Shown one piece after another: positions 44,031 through 52,342 of a stretch of 64,000 bases of DNA (within the stretch, counting starts at the first letter, position 1; each line of letters begins with the position of its first letter). This DNA comes from VFKU01 sp964620045 (GTDB lineage Bacteria > Hydrogenedentota > Hydrogenedentia > Hydrogenedentales > GCA-2746185). Both the position numbers and the translations under genes were made by a program. Where the stretch lies: contig CAZUJL010000016.1 of the NCBI GenBank assembly GCA_964620045.1, positions 1 through 64,000 of the forward strand, written 5' to 3'. The notes below the pieces were generated by a model that was not told the DNA's origin, did no database searches, and saw nothing but the letters and a program-made list of their open reading frames with translations.

Positions 44031-44579
44031 ATGAAAATGCACCCTTTCGCGCGTGCGTTGTTTCCGGCGACAATCCTGCTCCTCTGTTGCGCGGCAAGCC
44101 CTCCGGCGGGTATCGATCCGGTAAAAAATTTCGAGGTTCAACGCTATCTGGGCACTTGGTACGAGATCGCTCGGCTCGATCATCGGTTCGAACGTGGATT
44201 GCAGCATGTTACGGCCGAGTACTCGCTGCGTGGCGATGGCAAGATTAAGGTGGTCAATAAGGGATACGACACCCGAAAACATCGTTGGAACTCCGCCACG
44301 GGCACAGCCAAATTTAACGGTGATAAATCGATTGGCAGTCTTGCAGTCACGTTTTTCTGGCCGTTCTACGGCGGCTATTTCATTGTCGAACTGGACTCCG
44401 AGTACCGCCATGCCCTTGTCGTTGGTCCATCCAAGGACTATCTTTGGATTCTTGCGCGGCAACCTCAATTGCATCCTGATACCTACATCGCCCTCGTCAA
44501 CAAGGCGCGTGCGTTGGGGTATCCGGTTGAACAACTCATCAAAGTCGACCATACGGCGCGTCCGCCAGAGACCAAGTAG
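44031..44579 (+). CDS. blc: Bacterial lipocalin (Blc-type outer-membrane lipoprotein)
   Basis: 182-residue lipoprotein of the lipocalin family. The signal ends in LLLCC, giving a lipobox; the mature part starts near residue 20. Lipocalin signature 1 is GTWYEIARLDHRFERGLQHVTAEY, then GDGKIKVVNKGYD, GTAKFNGDKSIGSLAVTFFWPFYGGYFIVELDSEYRHALVVGPSKDYLWILARQP. E. coli Blc binds lysophospholipids at the outer membrane under stress; the same role is likely. GGAGA stands 8 nt before the ATG at 44031. Confidence 0.94.
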   Translation: MKMHPFARALFPATILLLCCAASPPAGIDPVKNFEVQRYLGTWYEIARLDHRFERGLQHVTAEYSLRGDGKIKVVNKGYDTRKHRWNSATGTAKFNGDKSIGSLAVTFFWPFYGGYFIVELDSEYRHALVVGPSKDYLWILARQPQLHPDTYIALVNKARALGYPVEQLIKVDHTARPPETK

Positions 44580-44603
44580 GCTGCGCTTCACGGAGAAACA
44601 CAC

Positions 44604-46052
44604 ATGAAATCGTCCCAATCCGCTACCTCGATCACGCGCCGCTCGCTGCTCAAAGGCCTCGCGGTTGCGTCCGCCGGTGGACTAGCGTTTTCGCAGCTCG
44701 AAGTCACGCGTGCGGAGCTTATGTCCACCGTCGACGTGGTCGTGATCGGCGCAGGCGCAGCCGGCATGATGGCGGCGACGCAACTGAAAAAAGCAGGCAA
44801 GTCCGTTGCTGTGCTCGAAGCAAACGATCGCGTCGGCGGACGGCTTAAGCGCGGCGAAATCGCGGGCCAGGCGATTGACCTCGGTGGACAGTGGGTGGGG
44901 CCATCGCAAACCCGCGCGCTCGAAGTCGGCAAGGAACTCGGCCTCACGCTATACCCCACCAACGTAACCGGCCCCTTCCTGATCGAGCACGGCGGCAAGA
45001 TGTTCAAGGGCTTCGGCCTGCCCACACAGGACATGACCGAGTTCTTCAAAGTCGCCGGCGCGATCGACAAGCTGGGCGCCGAAATTCCGCTGGAGGCGCG
45101 CTGGACCGCGCCGCATGCGGCCGAGTGGGACGCGATCACGGTGCACACCTGGCTGGAGCAGAACGCGACGTCCGTTGTCGTGCGCGACGTGATGCGCGCG
45201 ATTGTTCAGGCGGTGTTCTCGGTCGAGCCGTCACAGCTTTCGCTGCTCGAGTTTCTGTGGTACATGAAATCCGGCCAAGGCTTTAACGACATCACCGGTA
45301 CGGCCAAGGCCGCGCAGGATTCGCTGTACGTCGAAGCCTTCGTGTCGATTCCCGAACTACTCGCGAAGAAGCTCGATCAGGTCGTGCTGAGCTCGCCCGT
45401 GCGCAGGATCACACAGACGGAATCGGGCGTCACCGTAAGTGCCGACAAAGGCACGTGGAAAGCACAGCGCGTGATCATTGCCATGCCGCCGCCGAGCGTG
45501 GCGCGCATCGAATTCGATCCGGTGCTGCCGTACCTGCGCCGCGGCCTGCAGCAGCGCATGCCGATGGGCGCGGTGATCAAGTGTTTCGTCGCGTACGACA
45601 AACCCTTCTGGCGCGAGCAGGGCTATAGCGGTCAGGCCACGCTGTGCTCCGCGCAGTACGGCACCTTCTTCGACACGACCGCGCCGGGCAACAAGCATGG
45701 CGTGCTCAGCGGCTTCTTCGACGGCGAGCCCGCGATGCGCTGGGCCGATCGCACGACTGAAGAGCGCCGCGCGCAGGTGCTCAACGATGTCGCGATCGCC
45801 TTTGGCGACGCCGCGAAAAATCCGATCGACTACAAAGAGCAGGTGTGGCCGAAAGAGCCGTGGAGCATCGGGGGTTACACCTCTGTTGCGACTCCCGGCA
45901 CGATGACGGTCTTCGGCTCCGCGCTGCGCGAACCCGTCGGCCGCATTCACTGGTCCGGCACGGAGACTTCGGATGTTTGGTCCGGCTACGTCGACGGCGC
46001 ATTGCGCTCCGGCGATCGCGCGGCGAAGGAAGTGCTGGACGCGTTGGGTTGA
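44604..46052 (+). CDS. Tat-exported flavin monoamine oxidase family protein
   Basis: 482-residue FAD-dependent amine oxidase-type protein. A twin-arginine signal (ITRRSLLKGLAVASAGGLAFS) indicates export in folded form with cofactor. The FAD-binding Rossmann motif is VVVIGAGAAGMMAATQLKKAGKSVAVLEANDRVGGRL, followed by IDLGGQWVGPSQ. The C-terminal flavin-contacting segment is GRIHWSGTETSDVWSGYVDGALRSGDRAAKEV. These features match the monoamine oxidase/putrescine oxidase group; the substrate amine is not evident. It starts 24 nt after the lipocalin gene, so both may be co-transcribed, and it ends 3 nt from a convergent gene. Confidence 0.92.
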   Translation: MKSSQSATSITRRSLLKGLAVASAGGLAFSQLEVTRAELMSTVDVVVIGAGAAGMMAATQLKKAGKSVAVLEANDRVGGRLKRGEIAGQAIDLGGQWVGPSQTRALEVGKELGLTLYPTNVTGPFLIEHGGKMFKGFGLPTQDMTEFFKVAGAIDKLGAEIPLEARWTAPHAAEWDAITVHTWLEQNATSVVVRDVMRAIVQAVFSVEPSQLSLLEFLWYMKSGQGFNDITGTAKAAQDSLYVEAFVSIPELLAKKLDQVVLSSPVRRITQTESGVTVSADKGTWKAQRVIIAMPPPSVARIEFDPVLPYLRRGLQQRMPMGAVIKCFVAYDKPFWREQGYSGQATLCSAQYGTFFDTTAPGNKHGVLSGFFDGEPAMRWADRTTEERRAQVLNDVAIAFGDAAKNPIDYKEQVWPKEPWSIGGYTSVATPGTMTVFGSALREPVGRIHWSGTETSDVWSGYVDGALRSGDRAAKEVLDALG

Positions 46053-46055
46053 GCG

Positions 46056-49016
46056 TTACGGCGCGCCGATGCGCACGGTGCCGCCTTCGGCGCGCAGTGT
46101 CATCTTCTTGGTGATCGTCGCCGATTCGTTTGTCGTGCCGGGACTCAGGAAATGCACCGTGCCGTTTGCTTGCAGCATCGGCACGACGCGCGCGAGCGTT
46201 ACGGCTGGGCTGGTGAGCGTGCCCATGTGCGGCGGCTGGGCGCCGAACTGGATGTACACGTCTGTGCGCGGCTGATTGCTGGATGCGTTGTTCGGGTTGG
46301 TGCCGTCCGCCAGTTCCAGCGAGTCGATGAAGCCGTCGCCGTCGGAGTCGGGGTTGTTCGGATTGGATCCTGTATCGGTCGGCGAGACGTAAATGCCGGT
46401 GTTCGTTTCGAAGAGATCCGTGATGCCGTCGCCGTCCGCGTCCGCCGTCAGCAGCGTGCTCATGTCGGCCTGAATCTGGCCCTGCGACAGCGCGACGTTG
46501 TACACGCGGACTTCATCCATCGTGCCCGAGAAGAAATCCACGGGCGAGCCCGCGCCGTTCCACGCGCCGAGCAACAAGACACCCGCGAACGAGTCTGTGA
46601 CTGCGGCGAGATCCGCGCCCAGCGGCTCGCCATTCAGATACGCGCGCGTGATGGTTCCGTTGGAGACCACGGCGAGATGGTGCCATGCGTTGGTAGGAAT
46701 GGCGCCAAACGCGCGCGCGGTGCCGGGGACCGGTGTTTCGAGGGTCAGCGTGCCGTTTTGCAGATACAGGTCGCGATCCTTGCCGATCGTTATGAGCGAT
46801 TCATACGCCTGATTGGTCGGGTTGTTGATCCACGCCATCAAGGTAAACGTGCTCGGTAACGTGATCGACGGCGCGGTCACGCGCGCGTTGGTGCCGTCGA
46901 AGAAAAGCCCGTTGCCGTAGCGTCCCGAGGTCGTCCACTGCGGATTCGTCAGCGTGCCCGTGCGGCCGTTGCCCGACGAGTCCGCCGTCAGGCTGCCGGC
47001 GCCTTCGTTGAAGCCGTACGCGACCATTGGGGTGGCGGCCGGCCCGGAGGACTGGAAGGTGGCGGTGTACGACGTGCTCTGTGTGGGCACGGTGATCGTG
47101 TGCGCCTGCAGGCCGCCATCCGACCATGACACGAAGTTGTAGTGCTGGCCACCGGAGGTCTGGTGTGGCGCGGCGATCGTGTGCTGGAAGCCGATGATCG
47201 TGTCCCACAAGAACGGCGTTGTCTGCGTAATGCCGTCGAAGGTCAGGTTCAATCCGCTCGGCACGGAATCGACACTGAGGTTCACCTTCTCCGGGAAGAT
47301 GGTGACCGATGTGGTCTTCTGCAGGCCGTCGGAATCGGTCACGGTCAGCGTAATCAGGTAGCGCGTGAAGCCGCGATAGTCGTGGCCGGTGGTATCAATG
47401 TTGAAGGTGCTGCCCGTGGTGTTCGACAGCGGCCCGAGGAAGGGGTGGGTGTGGTTGTCGTGCAGGAACTGCACGTTCCAGGTAAACGCGCTCGCCGGTA
47501 GTGCGCCGTCCTCGGTGTCGGTGGCCGTGCCGGCGAAGGTGATCGTGTTGCCCGCGCGGAACGTGGCGTTGTTCGCCGGGCTGGTGATCTGCGCGGTCGG
47601 CGCATTGCCTACGACGACCACGACGTTTGCGGAGAGGGTCGAGTTGACGCCGTCGCTCACGGAAAGCCGCGCGTTGTATGTGCCTTCGTTGGTGTACTGA
47701 TGGCTTGGGTTTGCCAGCGTGGAGGTGCCGCCGTCGCCGAAGGTCCACGCATACGACAGCGGCTGGCTCTCCGGATCGGAAGAACCCGCGCTGGAGAAAT
47801 TTACCGTGAGCGGCGCGAGACCCTGCAGCGGATTGCCCGCGGCCTGTGCGATCGGCGGCTGGTTGCCGGCGGTGTACCGGATGCGGCGAATCGCGGCGGC
47901 GTGCGCCGCACCTTCCCAGCTCAGGCCGATGTCGGTGTAGTAGATTGCGCCGTCCGGACCTTGCCTGATGTCGACAATGTCGCCGTACGGGCCGTCGGCT
48001 ACACCGTCAACTGGTTCAAAATTCACGCTGCCGGTGACGTTTCCGTTCACATCGAAGGTCAGCCGGCGGATCGTGTTCTGCACATAGTCGCCATAGAAAT
48101 AGCTGCCGCGGTATTCGACCGGGAACTGTGTGCCGCGGTACATCAACCCGCCCGTCACCGAGGCGTCGCGTCCGGCGTGCGGATACGAATAGATGGGATT
48201 CGTCATGCCCGCCGTGCCGCAGTTTCCCTGGCAGATCGGCCAGCCGTAATTCGCGCCCGCCGCGCCGATATTGATTTCTTCGATCGACGAGCCGGGATCG
48301 TTGTCGCCGTTGTCATCGATGAACATCCGCCCGTTGGAGGGGTCGAAACTGATGCGGAAGGGATTGCGCAGGCCGCGCGCCCAGATTTCATCCAGATTCG
48401 GCCCCGCGCCGTCGTAGAAGGGGTTGTTCGTGGGAATGGCGCCGTTGGACGCGATGCGCAGGATCTTGCCGGCGTAACTGGTCAGCGATTGGGCGTTCGG
48501 CGACACGTCTTGCTCGCCGATCGAGATGTAGAGGAAACCGTCCGGCCCGAATGCGAGGCCGCCGCCATGGTGATAACTGGAGGCCGTGGCGAAATCCTGC
48601 CAGAGGATGACTTCGCTGCCGGGCACGGTCGCGTTGCCGCTCGCGGTGAACCGCGTGACGCGATCGCGCAGCGGCGAGTTGGCCGTGTAGAAGACGTAGT
48701 AGAACCCGTTGGTGGCGAAGCTCGGATCGAGCACGATGCCGACAAGCCCGCGCTCGCCGTTGGCGATGTTGATGTTGGTGATCTGGTTGAAGGGCGTCGC
48801 GTCGACCTGCGCCGCGCCGGGTTGCACGACCCAGATTCGCCCGGCGCGTTCGATGATCAGCATGCGCTGATCGGGCGTGAAGGCGACTTGCGTCGGCTCG
48901 GTGAGTCCCGTGATCAGGATTTCATTTTGGAAATTGGCGGGCACTGCCGCAGCGGCAAAGGGGAACACTGCGCTGCACAGCGCCAGATACACGCAGACCC
49001 GAGACAATCGCTTCAT
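46056..49016 (-). CDS. Secreted PQQ-type sugar dehydrogenase-like protein with PKD and LamG domains
   Basis: 986-residue exported protein. A signal peptide (MKRLSRVCVYLALCSAVFPFAAAAV) precedes a six-bladed propeller of the glucose/sorbosone dehydrogenase family at about residues 30-380 (GLTEPTQVAFTPDQRMLIIERAGRIWVV, GERGLVGIVLDPSFATNGFYYVFYT, YHHGGGLAFGPDGFLYISIGEQ, ARGLRNPFRISFDP). A PKD domain follows (APLTVNFSSAGSSDPESQPLSYAWTFGDGGTS), then further Ig-like domains, a LamG/ConA-like domain (about residues 670-850) and calcium-binding type 3-like repeats (DADGDGITDLFE and DSDGDGFIDSLELADGTNPNN). It probably acts on or binds extracellular sugars; whether PQQ-dependent oxidation is retained is not certain. 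Confidence 0.88.
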   Translation of the reverse strand: MKRLSRVCVYLALCSAVFPFAAAAVPANFQNEILITGLTEPTQVAFTPDQRMLIIERAGRIWVVQPGAAQVDATPFNQITNINIANGERGLVGIVLDPSFATNGFYYVFYTANSPLRDRVTRFTASGNATVPGSEVILWQDFATASSYHHGGGLAFGPDGFLYISIGEQDVSPNAQSLTSYAGKILRIASNGAIPTNNPFYDGAGPNLDEIWARGLRNPFRISFDPSNGRMFIDDNGDNDPGSSIEEINIGAAGANYGWPICQGNCGTAGMTNPIYSYPHAGRDASVTGGLMYRGTQFPVEYRGSYFYGDYVQNTIRRLTFDVNGNVTGSVNFEPVDGVADGPYGDIVDIRQGPDGAIYYTDIGLSWEGAAHAAAIRRIRYTAGNQPPIAQAAGNPLQGLAPLTVNFSSAGSSDPESQPLSYAWTFGDGGTSTLANPSHQYTNEGTYNARLSVSDGVNSTLSANVVVVVGNAPTAQITSPANNATFRAGNTITFAGTATDTEDGALPASAFTWNVQFLHDNHTHPFLGPLSNTTGSTFNIDTTGHDYRGFTRYLITLTVTDSDGLQKTTSVTIFPEKVNLSVDSVPSGLNLTFDGITQTTPFLWDTIIGFQHTIAAPHQTSGGQHYNFVSWSDGGLQAHTITVPTQSTSYTATFQSSGPAATPMVAYGFNEGAGSLTADSSGNGRTGTLTNPQWTTSGRYGNGLFFDGTNARVTAPSITLPSTFTLMAWINNPTNQAYESLITIGKDRDLYLQNGTLTLETPVPGTARAFGAIPTNAWHHLAVVSNGTITRAYLNGEPLGADLAAVTDSFAGVLLLGAWNGAGSPVDFFSGTMDEVRVYNVALSQGQIQADMSTLLTADADGDGITDLFETNTGIYVSPTDTGSNPNNPDSDGDGFIDSLELADGTNPNNASSNQPRTDVYIQFGAQPPHMGTLTSPAVTLARVVPMLQANGTVHFLSPGTTNESATITKKMTLRAEGGTVRIGAP

Positions 49017-49522
49017 ACTGCTTGGCTGATCCGTAACCGCGCGTCGGTGTAGACCGCCATCCTTCCCAAGTGTTCACTCGCGCGAACACTAAATTCTACC
49101 CCATTCCCACGCGCCGCGGGGAAATAAAACTGCCGAAAAAGGGGCCTTCATGCAGTATTTTGTCCGTCGATCGGGCTTATTTGCGCGGGTGGTTCCCGTA
49201 AACTCCGCAATACGATCCCGCAGAGCCGGGCTGTAGCGGTGGGTGGGTCGACTACTGCAACCGCGCGCGCGGCCAACGCACACAGGCCCAGCACTAGCCC
49301 GAGGGCCACGCCCAGACCCCGGTGCGCCCAACGCCGAAGGCCTCTATACCCATATGCGACCTGTTGCATTGCCGGACCCTGCGCCGCTCGGGGAAGCCCC
49401 GAGAATAGCGGTTGCGAAACAAGGGTGCTGCAGATTTTGCCGGTTTTCTGTACTGACCATGATATTTGACCTTCGTATTGAAATCACTTACGGTAACCGT
49501 TTCGAAAATGAGGAAAATATCG
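49017..49522. other. Divergent intergenic region of about 500 bases
   Basis: No convincing gene. The left part (49017-49440) is GC-rich with short inverted stretches. From about 49450 the composition becomes AT-rich, and the promoter/operator of the DGQHR module lies at 49466-49500. The composition change marks the left edge of the AT-rich two-gene module. Confidence 0.5.
49466..49500 (+). promoter_or_regulatory. Promoter with overlapping palindromic operator for the DGQHR module
   Basis: TTGACC (49466-49471), 17-nt spacer, TACGGT (49489-49494). The -10 box is embedded in the perfect 11-bp palindrome ACGGTAACCGT (49490-49500), 22 nt before the ATG at 49523, the classic placement of a repressor site. 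Confidence 0.45.
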
Positions 49523-50653
49523 ATGAGTTTTGTAATCGCGCGCCCGGCGGCATTGGTGAAGCAGGGTGGTCTCAAGCTGTACACGACTTCTCTTCGGGTT
49601 TCTGATCTGCTAATCGAAGGATTTTATGACATCGACCGACTGGATCCAGATAACCCAAATGACAAGGGTTACCAGCGCCTTCTAAATAAAGCACGAGCCA
49701 AAAGATTAGCTGACTATGTTCTCGACGGACAGGAGACGCACGACGCGTTTCTGCCAACGAGTATCTTTCTTGCGACAGATAAGAGTGTTGAATTCGACGG
49801 CGACAGCAACACGATTCGGTTCGACGTTCGCGACGTCGGCCCGTTCAGTGTCGTTGATGGACAGCACCGTATTGAAGGGCTGCGTCTCGCCGCAGAAAAA
49901 AATCCCGATGTTGGTTCGTTCGAAGTCCCCGTAAATATTGCAGTCGGTTTACCCAAAATTGCTCAGATGTGCCATTTCCTGATTGTTAATACGACCCAAA
50001 AAAGCGTGGATAGCGGCGTGGAACAGCGGATTTTCGCTCGCCTTACGGATGCTGTGGACACGGAAGACGTCCCAAACTTGCCCCGCTGGATTAGCAGGAT
50101 TGTTGAGAAGGAAGAAGATAAACAGGCGCTTCGGATCGTCGATTACTTGAACAGAACACCGGAGTCCGCCTGGTTTCAAAAGATAGAGATGGCTAATCAA
50201 GATGTGAAGGGCGCTACTATAAGCCAGAAAAGCTTTGTGAAGGCCGTGAAGAAGTATGTATTAACGGCTAATAATCCAGTTTCGGCATGGGAAGTCGAAA
50301 AGCAGCAGAAAGTATTTTTCAACTATTGGCGCGCTTTAGCGAATTTGCTCGATGCGGGCAAGCCTACCGTACTCTACAAGTATCTTGGGGTAGATCTGTT
50401 TTGTCGCTTTTCAGTCGCGTTGTTTGGAAAGCTTCAAAATCTCGGTGACTTTAAGATTTCTACTATTGAGCGCACATTGCAAGCCGCTTTTGACAATGCT
50501 GAAGGCGATGCTGCCGGCGTGGGACATCCGGATTGGTGGCTCAGCGGGAGTGGCCCTGTGTCCGGTATGAATGCGGCCATGCTTGCGAAGGTCAATCAGG
50601 ATTTGATCCGAGCGCTCCACAAACAACAATCGGTAGGTGAAATTCTGTTGTGA
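49523..50653 (+). CDS. DGQHR-domain protein (DndB-related)
   Basis: 376-residue soluble protein, AT-richer than the neighbouring genes. The family signature VVDGQHRIEGL is at residues 111-120, preceded by the typical N-terminal PTSIFLATD strand and followed by FLIVNTTQKSVDSGVEQRI, as in DGQHR-domain proteins. DndB, the best-known relative, regulates DNA phosphorothioation genes, and other DGQHR proteins occur in defence loci and mobile elements. The ATG at 49523 is chosen because GAGG lies 9 nt upstream; ATG at 49508 is in frame. Its stop overlaps the start of the GIY-YIG gene by 4 nt. No dndA, C, D or E gene is in the window. Confidence 0.85.
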   Translation: MSFVIARPAALVKQGGLKLYTTSLRVSDLLIEGFYDIDRLDPDNPNDKGYQRLLNKARAKRLADYVLDGQETHDAFLPTSIFLATDKSVEFDGDSNTIRFDVRDVGPFSVVDGQHRIEGLRLAAEKNPDVGSFEVPVNIAVGLPKIAQMCHFLIVNTTQKSVDSGVEQRIFARLTDAVDTEDVPNLPRWISRIVEKEEDKQALRIVDYLNRTPESAWFQKIEMANQDVKGATISQKSFVKAVKKYVLTANNPVSAWEVEKQQKVFFNYWRALANLLDAGKPTVLYKYLGVDLFCRFSVALFGKLQNLGDFKISTIERTLQAAFDNAEGDAAGVGHPDWWLSGSGPVSGMNAAMLAKVNQDLIRALHKQQSVGEILL

Positions 50654-50991
50654 ACGTCTCAGAGCTGAAACCCGAGGTGTTACTGCGCTTTGAATTTCGG
50701 TTGAGGAATCAAAAATTTATACCAGCGTTACCTGGTTGTTACGCGTTGACGACATTTGATGGGTTGATCTTATACGTCGGTCTCTCGGAACAACTGCGTG
50801 TGCGATTTGGCCAACATCGAGAGTCCAAAGAAAAAACAGCGGTAACAGATTTAGGGCGCGTCTTCTGGTTCTATCACCTCGAAGCCGAATTGAATGAAAT
50901 CCACCGAATAGAGCGCGCTTGGCTGAACCAGCACTTGGACCTACACGGCGAATTCCCAATTCTGAATAAAATGTCGTCGCCGGTCAGGTGA
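50650..50991 (+). CDS. GIY-YIG-like domain protein
   Basis: 113-residue protein that appears to be a single GIY-YIG-type nuclease domain. Matching positions are PGCYALTTFDGLILYVGLSEQLRVRFGQH: Tyr31 for the GIY strand, Tyr42-Val-Gly for YIG and an Arg at 50 or 52. Further on, Glu88 (HRIERAWLNQH) and Asn106 (PILNK) fit the metal-binding Glu and the late Asn. It starts with GTG overlapping the upstream DGQHR stop (GTGA), so translation is coupled and the two products are likely partners. The pair looks like a small DNA-targeting module; a role in defence, restriction or element maintenance is inference only. Confidence 0.78.
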   Translation: MNVSELKPEVLLRFEFRLRNQKFIPALPGCYALTTFDGLILYVGLSEQLRVRFGQHRESKEKTAVTDLGRVFWFYHLEAELNEIHRIERAWLNQHLDLHGEFPILNKMSSPVR

Positions 50992-51023
50992 TGGAAGCCC
51001 CTTAAGTGGGGGAGTAAGTATTC

Positions 51024-51046
51024 GTGGGCGAGGACGTCCGCGCCAC
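51024..51046. repeat. Dispersed palindromic repeat, family with GAGGACGYCCGC core
   Basis: Core GGACGTCC within GGGCGAGGACGTCCGCG and flanking GTG/CAC, an imperfect palindrome. A related copy with core GGGCGAGGACGCCCGC occurs at 62537-62558. Both are intergenic. Confidence 0.55.
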
Positions 51047-51105
51047 AAACACATTCGGGCGAGGCGCGACGGAAATTTGCTAGAATCTTCCCGGAAATCC
51101 GTGCC

Positions 51106-52245
51106 ATGACTGAACAAATCCCCAATCTTTCGTCGAAAGTCCTTGTCGCGATGAGCGGCGGGGTGGATTCGTGCACCGCGGCGGCGATGCTGGCGGAGCA
51201 GGGGCACGACGTGGTCGGCATTACGATGCGCGTGGTGGCGGAGCATGAGCACGCGAAGTCGTTGTTTCAGCCGTGCTGTTCGGCGGAGATGGCGAAGGAC
51301 GCGCGGCAGGTGGCGGACCAGTTTGGGTTTCCGCATTACACGCTGAATCTCGTTGAGACGTTCGACAAGCAGGTGATCGGCGATTTCGCGGACGAGTATG
51401 CGCAGGGGCGCACGCCGAATCCGTGTGTACGCTGCAATCAGCGGCTGAAGTTCGGCACGTTGTACAAGAAGGCGCTGGAGCTGGGCGCGGCGCGCATTGC
51501 GACGGGTCACTACGTGCGGCTGGCGCACGAGGGCGACCGCTGGGCCGTGCGGCGCGCGCTCCATGCGGAGAAGGACCAGAGCTACGTGATGGCGGGGTTG
51601 TCGCAGGCGCAGCTTGCGATGGGGCTGTTTCCGTTGGGCGAGATGACGAAGGAAGAGACGCGGGCGAAGGCGCGCGCGCTTGGTTTGGCGGCGGCGGAGA
51701 CGCCGGAGAGTCAGGACATTTGTTTCGTGCCGGACGGCGACTACAAGTCGTTCCTGCGTCGCCGGCTTGGCGCGCCGCGTCCGGGGCCGATCATGAACAC
51801 GCGCGGCGAATTGATCGGCGAGCACTCGGGCATTACGGACTACACGATTGGGCAGCGTCGTGGCCTCGGCATCGCGGCCGAGCGGCCGTTGTACGTTGTG
51901 CGGATTGATGCGCTGAAGAACGCGGTCGTGGTCGGCTTCGAAGAGGAAGCCTTCTGTCGCGGGTTCATCGCGGACGAGGTCGTGTGGAGCGGGCACGAAC
52001 GCGCGGAGGAGCCGTTCGCGGGCTTTGTGCAGATCCGCTACCACCACGATGCGGCGTCTTGTACGGTGATTCCGCGTGGGCGCGAAATTGAGGTCGTGCT
52101 GGATGAGCCGCAGCGCAGCGTGACGCCGGGGCAATGGGCGGTGGTGTATGACGCCGAGGGGCGCGTGCTGGTGGCGGGGCTGATTCGAGAGTTTGCTTCG
52201 GCGGCGCCGGGTTCTGCAGCAGCCAATTCTGAAGTGCACGCCTAA
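51106..52245 (+). CDS. mnmA: tRNA 2-thiouridylase
   Basis: 379-residue cytoplasmic enzyme that adenylates and thiolates U34 of tRNA-Lys, Glu and Gln. The PP-loop is VLVAMSGGVDSCTAAAML. The catalytic cysteine pair is in TPNPCVRCNQRLKFG and ETPESQDICFVPDGDY. TGHYVRL, KDQSYVM and DYTIGQRRGLGIA further define the family, and the C-terminal beta-barrel ends normally. The ATG at 51106 comes after a repeat-containing spacer. No cysteine desulfurase gene is adjacent. Confidence 0.97.
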   Translation: MTEQIPNLSSKVLVAMSGGVDSCTAAAMLAEQGHDVVGITMRVVAEHEHAKSLFQPCCSAEMAKDARQVADQFGFPHYTLNLVETFDKQVIGDFADEYAQGRTPNPCVRCNQRLKFGTLYKKALELGAARIATGHYVRLAHEGDRWAVRRALHAEKDQSYVMAGLSQAQLAMGLFPLGEMTKEETRAKARALGLAAAETPESQDICFVPDGDYKSFLRRRLGAPRPGPIMNTRGELIGEHSGITDYTIGQRRGLGIAAERPLYVVRIDALKNAVVVGFEEEAFCRGFIADEVVWSGHERAEEPFAGFVQIRYHHDAASCTVIPRGREIEVVLDEPQRSVTPGQWAVVYDAEGRVLVAGLIREFASAAPGSAAANSEVHA

Positions 52246-52271
52246 GGGCGGCCACAGGGGGCTGCCCCTAC
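52246..52271. repeat. Intergenic repeat-like GGGGGCTGCCCCTAC element
   Basis: A short GC-rich element with partial dyad (GGGCGGCCAC and GGGGGCTGCCCCTAC) just after the mnmA stop. A similar fragment GTAGGGGCTCTGCGC stands at about 62570-62583. It resembles short dispersed elements but only partial copies are in this window. Confidence 0.4.
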
Positions 52272-52281
52272 ATTCTGAAAT

Positions 52282-52336
52282 CTCTCTTTGTGGGCCTGGG
52301 GGAGATCCTTCGCTTTGCTCAGGATGACAAAGAGAG
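52282..52336. repeat. Palindromic intergenic repeat with ATCCTTCGCTTTGCTCAGGAT core
   Basis: Outer stem CTCTCTTTGT/ACAAAGAGAG (52282-52291 with 52327-52336, perfect 10 bp) encloses an inner imperfect palindrome ATCCT...AGGAT. The inner core resembles a short intergenic repeat familiar from several unrelated phyla. It lies between the convergent mnmA and GT9 gene ends and may terminate both transcripts. Confidence 0.65.
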
Positions 52337-52342
52337 GGCTGT

